Shown here: positions 59,324 through 64,000 of the stretch, in pieces | How the letters are laid out: every line of letters begins with the position of its first letter | How positions within the stretch are numbered: the stretch's first letter is position 1 | From: Duganella sacchari | GTDB taxonomy: Bacteria > Pseudomonadota > Gammaproteobacteria > Burkholderiales > Burkholderiaceae_D | DNA length: 64,000 bases | Reading direction: 5' to 3' | NCBI RefSeq assembly: GCF_900143065.1 | Contig: NZ_FRCX01000001.1 | Coordinates: 682,001-746,000, forward strand | The notes under the pieces: generated by a model | Told to the model about the DNA's origin: nothing | Database searches by the model: none | What the model saw: only the letters and a program-made list of their open reading frames with translations | Translations under genes and position numbers: made by a program

Positions 59324-61660
59324 ATGAATCTGATCCCTGCAGATCCGACATTAAGTGCCAAGCCCGCCCGGGCGAAACGGCCGACCAAAGCGTCGGCCGC
59401 GGCCATGTCTGGTCATGATGCAGGGGATAGCACCGCCAACGCACTCGCACCACCAGCCTCTCCCCCTGCACCTTCTGTGATCTCCTCGTCGCCCCTGGCC
59501 ACGCCTCCTGCCCTGACGGCCGGTGTTGCGTCGGTGTCCCATCTGACTGAAAAACTGGCTGAGTACATGAACGCCGCCGACCTCAAAAAGGTCAAGGAAG
59601 CGTATCGCTTCTCGGACGAAATGCACCTCGGCCAATTGCGTAAATCCGGCGAGCCTTACATCTCACACCCGATCGCGGTCGCGGAAATCTGCGCCGACTG
59701 GAAGCTCGATGCGCAAGCCATCATGGCCGCGCTGCTGCACGATGTGATGGAAGACCAGGACGTCAAGAAGGAAGAGCTCATCGAGCGCTTTGGCGCGCCC
59801 GTGGCCAATCTGGTGGACGGCTTGTCCAAGCTGGAGAAAATCGAGTTCCAGAGCCAGATCGAAGCGCAGGCGGAAAACTTCCGCAAGATGCTGCTGGCCA
59901 TGGCCTCGGACGTGCGCGTCATCCTGATCAAGCTGGCCGACCGCCTGCACAATATGCGGACCATGGACGTGATGGCGCCCGCCAAAAAGGCGCGCATCTC
60001 CAAGGAGACCATGGAAGTGTATGTGCCGATTGCGCACCGCCTCGGCCTGAACAACATCTACCGCGAACTGCAGGACCTGTCGTTCTCGCACCTGTTCCCG
60101 CTGCGCTACCGCACGCTGGCCAAGGCGGTCAAGGCGGCGCGCGGCAACCGCCGCGAAGTGGTCAAGAAGATCCTGGAATCGGTCAAGAACACGCTGACCA
60201 TGGCCAATATCGAGGCCGAAGTCTACGGCCGCGAAAAGACCCTGTTCGGCATCTACAAGAAGATGCGCAGCAAGCACCTGTCGTTCTCGCAGGTGCTGGA
60301 CGTGTATGGCTTCCGCGTGGTGGTTGACAGCTTCCCCAACTGCTACGTGGCGCTGGGCACCCTGCACTCGCTGTACAAGCCGATGCCGGGCAAGTTCAAG
60401 GACTACATCGCAATCCGCAAGCTCAACGGCTACCAGTCGCTGCACACCACGCTGATTGGCCCGTACGGCACGCCGGTGGAGTTCCAGATCCGCACCCAGG
60501 AAATGCACCGCACCGCCGAATCGGGCGTGGCGGCGCACTGGCTGTACAAGAACGGCGACGCCAATATGTCGGACCTGCAGCAGCGTACCCACGCCTGGCT
60601 GCAATCGCTGCTCGACATCCAGCAGCAGACCGGCGACTCGGCCGAATTCCTCGAACACGTCAAGGTCGACCTGTTCCCAGATTCGGTGTACGTGTTCACG
60701 CCCAAATCGAAAATCATCGCGCTGCCGCGCGGCGCCACGCCGATTGACTTTGCGTATGCGATCCACACCGGCATTGGCGATCACACGGTATCGGTCACCA
60801 TCAACAACGAGCCGGCGTCGCTGCGCACCGAGCTGCGCAATGGCGACATCGTCGAGATCGTGACGGACACGGAATCGCGCCCGAGCCCGAGCTGGCTGTC
60901 GTTCGTCCGCACCGGCAAGGCGCGGTCGGCGATCCGCCACCACCTGCGGACGATCAACCTGCCCGAGTCGATCGCGCTGGGCGCGCAGCTGCTGTCGCAG
61001 GCGCTGACCTCGCTGGGCATCAGCCCGGAGCTGGAAGACCATCTGATCGAGCGCCTGCTCAAGGAGTCGAGCGCCAAGTCGCTGGACGAACTGTACGCCG
61101 ACATCGGCGTCGGCAAGCGCATGGCGGCGCTGGTGGCACGCCATATCTTTGGCCTGCGCGGTGGCGAATCGGTCAGCGCACCGGTGGACCACAACAGCGC
61201 ATCGGAACTGGACCCGGTCACCATCTGCGGCAGCGAAGGCGTATCGGTGCAGCTGGCGCCGTGCTGCCTGCCGATACCGGGCGACTCCATCATCGGCCAG
61301 CTGCGCCGCGACCAGGGCCTGCTGGTGCATACCGCCGACTGCACCCTGGCCAAGCGCCAGAAGGCCAAGGAGCCGGACCGCTGGATCGCCGTCAAATGGG
61401 GCACGGAGCTGAACCGCCGTTTCGACAGCCGCATCAAGCTGCTGATCAACAACGAGAAAGGCATCCTTGCGCGCGTGGCGGCGGAGATCGGCGAATCGGA
61501 CGCCAACATCACCTACGTCGGCATGGACGAGGACAAGGAACACGTGCTGCACCAGCTGCGCTTCACGGTGCAGGTCAAGGACCGCGTACACCTGGCCGGC
61601 CTGCTGCGCAACGTGCGCCGCGTGGCCGGCGTCAACCGCATCCTGCGCGAGCGCAGCTGA
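59324..61660 (+). CDS. spoT: Bifunctional (p)ppGpp synthetase/hydrolase
   Basis: Controls the stringent response alarmone. The 778-residue protein has an HD hydrolase domain (HPIAVAEI...ALLHDVMED, intact), a synthetase domain (KKMRSKHLSFSQVLDVYGFRVVV and GYQSLHTTLIGPYG), TGS, a zinc-finger-like region (CCLPIPGDSI) and a C-terminal ACT domain. The intact HD site and the gmk-rpoZ neighbourhood point to SpoT rather than RelA. The N-terminal 60 residues are a low-complexity Ala/Pro extension. The ATG at 59324 is preferred to a TTG at 59291. Confidence 0.95.
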   Translation: MNLIPADPTLSAKPARAKRPTKASAAAMSGHDAGDSTANALAPPASPPAPSVISSSPLATPPALTAGVASVSHLTEKLAEYMNAADLKKVKEAYRFSDEMHLGQLRKSGEPYISHPIAVAEICADWKLDAQAIMAALLHDVMEDQDVKKEELIERFGAPVANLVDGLSKLEKIEFQSQIEAQAENFRKMLLAMASDVRVILIKLADRLHNMRTMDVMAPAKKARISKETMEVYVPIAHRLGLNNIYRELQDLSFSHLFPLRYRTLAKAVKAARGNRREVVKKILESVKNTLTMANIEAEVYGREKTLFGIYKKMRSKHLSFSQVLDVYGFRVVVDSFPNCYVALGTLHSLYKPMPGKFKDYIAIRKLNGYQSLHTTLIGPYGTPVEFQIRTQEMHRTAESGVAAHWLYKNGDANMSDLQQRTHAWLQSLLDIQQQTGDSAEFLEHVKVDLFPDSVYVFTPKSKIIALPRGATPIDFAYAIHTGIGDHTVSVTINNEPASLRTELRNGDIVEIVTDTESRPSPSWLSFVRTGKARSAIRHHLRTINLPESIALGAQLLSQALTSLGISPELEDHLIERLLKESSAKSLDELYADIGVGKRMAALVARHIFGLRGGESVSAPVDHNSASELDPVTICGSEGVSVQLAPCCLPIPGDSIIGQLRRDQGLLVHTADCTLAKRQKAKEPDRWIAVKWGTELNRRFDSRIKLLINNEKGILARVAAEIGESDANITYVGMDEDKEHVLHQLRFTVQVKDRVHLAGLLRNVRRVAGVNRILRERS

Positions 61661-61682
61661 CCCCGCACTGCCACGCGGGGTC
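61659..61682. repeat. GACCCCGC...GCGGGGTC hairpin after spoT
   Basis: GACCCCGC (61659-61666) and GCGGGGTC (61675-61682) form a perfect 8-bp stem overlapping the spoT stop. The block ACCCCGCACTGC and the following GGGGTCTG recur beside the palindrome in hrpA, so this is a third member of that repeat family. It may also end spoT transcription. Confidence 0.65.
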
Positions 61683-61774
61683 TGCCCCCTAAGTGATAAA
61701 TCATGCGTATCGCTTAAGATTGCGGGGTAGGACGTTGATGGGCCGCGACAAACTCTTTATCCCCCAATATCCCG

Positions 61775-61864
61775 CTATTGCTGACAAGTCAGCAAATACG
61801 CCTCTGTCTGCGCATCGTCCACACTCATCAGCAAATGCACGTGATTACTCATCAACACGTACAT
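61775..61864 (-). pseudogene. Remnant of a REP-associated (RAYT/Y1) transposase
   Basis: The minus strand reads MYVLMSNHVHLLMSVDDAQ and stops after 29 codons. YVLMxNHVHLL is the HUH metal-binding core of Y1-type transposases, where the two histidines of H-V-H bind the metal. A stop codon lies three codons upstream in frame and the usual rest of the protein is missing, so only a decayed core remains. It lies 93 bases from a palindromic repeat of the kind such enzymes are thought to move. Confidence 0.5.
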
Positions 61865-61936
61865 GACGGGTCATGGCGTCTCTCCCAAGTGTTTTTGCTA
61901 CGCCAGCAAACTTGGGAAGCTACTCGCTGATACCAC

Positions 61937-62503
<567 letters not shown>

Positions 62504-62552
62504 ACAGGCTATTGTAACGGCTTTCACGTATCATGCTGTCAAAGGAACAAGC

Positions 62553-63113
62553 ATGAGATTACTCTATCGCCTCCAACGCTGGCTGCTGGCGCCGCTGGTT
62601 TATCTGGCCGCGCTGCTGCTGTTACTGGAAGACTGGTTGTGGAATATCGGCGCCAGCATCATGAACCGGCTGGCGCAATGGCCGCCGCTACACCGGCTTG
62701 AGGCCTGGATCTGCGGTCTGGGTCCGAAAGCGGCGCTGGTGCTGTTCGTGCTGCCCGCCACGCTGCTGTTTCCCGTCAAGCTGCTGGCGCTGTGGGCGAT
62801 GGCGCACGGCCACCCCGTGCTGGGGCTGACCGTGATCGTGCTGGCCAAGCTGGGCGGCGCGGCGGCCGTCGCCCGGCTGTATCTGCTGACGCGGCCGGTG
62901 CTGCTGACCATCGTCTGGTTTGCCGCGCTGCTGGCCTGGTTCCTGGCCTTGAAAGAACGCTGGATCGCGCGTTTGCGCGCCACCCGCGCGTGGCGCAAGG
63001 TCGATGCGCTGCGTAAGGCATTGCGCCACTGGCGCCAGCACGCGGTGCCCCGACCGCGCAGCTGGGTCGCGCGCTTCCGCCGGCTGTTGAAGCGCTTCCG
63101 GCACACAAGATAA
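62553..63113 (+). CDS. Small integral membrane protein, unknown function
   Basis: No named family is recognised with confidence. The 186-residue protein has about four hydrophobic stretches: LLAPLVYLAALLLLL near 10-25, ALVLFVLPATLLFPVKLLALW near 60-80, a third near 88-108, and VLLTIVWFAALLAWFLAL near 112-130. A strongly basic C-terminal tail (Arg/Lys-rich, 135-186) is likely cytoplasmic. AAAGGA lies six bases before the ATG. It lies nine bases upstream of a sensor kinase gene and is probably co-transcribed. Confidence 0.75.
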   Translation: MRLLYRLQRWLLAPLVYLAALLLLLEDWLWNIGASIMNRLAQWPPLHRLEAWICGLGPKAALVLFVLPATLLFPVKLLALWAMAHGHPVLGLTVIVLAKLGGAAAVARLYLLTRPVLLTIVWFAALLAWFLALKERWIARLRATRAWRKVDALRKALRHWRQHAVPRPRSWVARFRRLLKRFRHTR

Positions 63114-63122
63114 AATGGCTAC

Positions 63123-64000
63123 ATGAGCGCAGCTTCCCCACATCCCAACGACAGCCAGGCCCTGGTGGCCGAACTGGAACAAGTCCGCGCGCGTTTTGCC
63201 GCCATCGTCTCCAATACGCCGGGTCTGGTGTACCAGTTCATCCTGCATGGCGATGGCCAGGTCAGCTTTCCCTACCTCAGCGACGGCTGCCAGGCGCTGC
63301 TGGGCCTGACGGCGGCCGAGCTGCACGCCCATCCCGGGCGCTTTCTGGCGCTGATCCTGGAAGACGACCGCGCGTCCTATCTGGATGCCATGCACGCCTC
63401 TGCCACTGCGCTGTGGAGCTGGAACTGGGAAGGCCGGATCTGGGTCGATGCCTGGAAAGACGTCAAGTGGATCAACCTGCGCTGCACACCGCACGCGCTG
63501 CCGGCCGGCGCGGTGCGCTGGGACGGCATCATGACCAACATCACCGAAAGCAAGATAGAGCAGCTCGAAGTACGCCACTCGCGCGCGCGCCTGGCCGAGC
63601 TGAGCGCGCATACCGACCGCGTCAAGGAACAGGAGCGCACCCGCATTGCGCGTGAAATCCATGACGAGCTGGGCGGCAACCTGACCGCCATCAAGATGGC
63701 CGTCGCCATGCTGGCCGCGCGGCTGGACGGCGCCGATCCCGTGCTGCGCGAAAAAACCGACTACGTCGATGCCCTGGTCGACCGCACGATTGACGCGGTG
63801 CACCGCATCTCGCTCGACCTGCGCCCGGCCCTGCTGGACCTGGGCCTGGTGGCGGCGCTGGAATGGCAGGTCAAGGAGTTCGACAAGCAGACCGGCATCC
63901 ACACCAGCTTCAGCGCCAACCAGCGCGACATCGGGCTGGACAACGACCAGGCCACCGCGCTGTTCCGCATCGCCCAGGAGGCGCTGACCAATATCGCCAA
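63123..64000 (+). CDS. PAS sensor histidine kinase (HisKA_3 type), 3' end cut off
   Basis: A soluble two-component kinase of the NarL-pairing class, running off the window edge. The ATG at 63123 opens MSAASPHPNDSQALVAEL. A PAS domain spans about 20-145 (SNTPGLVYQF...DDRASYLDAM). The phosphoacceptor helix follows with TRIAREIHDELGGNLTAI, the HisKA_3 H-box with its conserved His, then the LRPALLDLGLVAALEWQ segment and the start of the ATPase domain (FRIAQEALTNI, N-box). About 292 codons are visible. A response regulator is expected just downstream. Confidence 0.9.
   Translation, partial: MSAASPHPNDSQALVAELEQVRARFAAIVSNTPGLVYQFILHGDGQVSFPYLSDGCQALLGLTAAELHAHPGRFLALILEDDRASYLDAMHASATALWSWNWEGRIWVDAWKDVKWINLRCTPHALPAGAVRWDGIMTNITESKIEQLEVRHSRARLAELSAHTDRVKEQERTRIAREIHDELGGNLTAIKMAVAMLAARLDGADPVLREKTDYVDALVDRTIDAVHRISLDLRPALLDLGLVAALEWQVKEFDKQTGIHTSFSANQRDIGLDNDQATALFRIAQEALTNIA

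Noticed and set aside
59663..61591. A 642-codon open frame antisense to spoT
   Set aside because: Same bias signature as the other antisense frames and no recognisable domain.

Overview
The window is chromosomal DNA of a GC-rich betaproteobacterium. The best fit is the Oxalobacteraceae (Burkholderiales), near Duganella, Massilia or Janthinobacterium. This rests on gene order (gmk-rpoZ-spoT, rph-rdgB-hemW, a HexR-type Entner-Doudoroff cluster, imuA-imuB), on protein character, and on dispersed GGGGTC...GACCCC palindromes that I associate with this family. No database search was possible, so genus is inference. No rRNA, tRNA, CRISPR array, intact insertion sequence or prophage was seen.

Layout. 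1-5.3 kb: a truncated small heat-shock gene with a sigma-32-like promoter and a ROSE-like RNA thermometer, then an M61 peptidase, a diguanylate cyclase, a glutathione S-transferase and small genes. 5.3-6.9 kb: an A/T-richer island with a RES-type toxin, a ParS/Xre-type antitoxin and an additional 48-codon ORF. 6.9-9.0 kb: the SOS mutagenesis pair imuA-imuB behind a LexA box, without dnaE2. 9.1-20 kb: an antiporter, a tandem thioredoxin protein, a DMT transporter, a PHB-depolymerase-like esterase, hrpA, argA, yggX and rpiA. 20.2-27.1 kb: a receiver/CheC/diguanylate cyclase operon, an AraC regulator, a cytochrome P450, an NQO-type oxidoreductase and a LysR regulator.

27.1-39.5 kb holds central carbon metabolism: eda, edd, pgi, an SMP-30 lactonase, zwf, hexR and tal, with four matching 15-bp candidate HexR operators. 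A KaiC-like ATPase with its own receiver gene, a repetitive Gly/Thr/Ser-rich protein and a DMT transporter sit inside this region. 39.6-45.5 kb is a tripartite RND efflux operon, preceded by a perfect 16-bp palindrome and followed by an 82-nt hairpin. 45.6-56.7 kb: a patatin, a chemoreceptor, hemW-rdgB, an inserted oxidoreductase/LysR/hydrolase block, then rph, a PP2C phosphatase, a Ser/Thr kinase and yicC. 56.8-64 kb: small enzymes, gmk-rpoZ-spoT, a transposase-like remnant beside a palindrome, greB, a membrane protein and the start of a sensor histidine kinase.

Themes. Several stress circuits can be read from DNA: heat (sigma-32 promoter plus thermometer), DNA damage (LexA box), carbon flux through KDPG (HexR sites) and ppGpp (spoT). 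The least conventional loci are the three-gene RES locus, the HexR operator set, and a repeat family lying near a RAYT-like transposase remnant.
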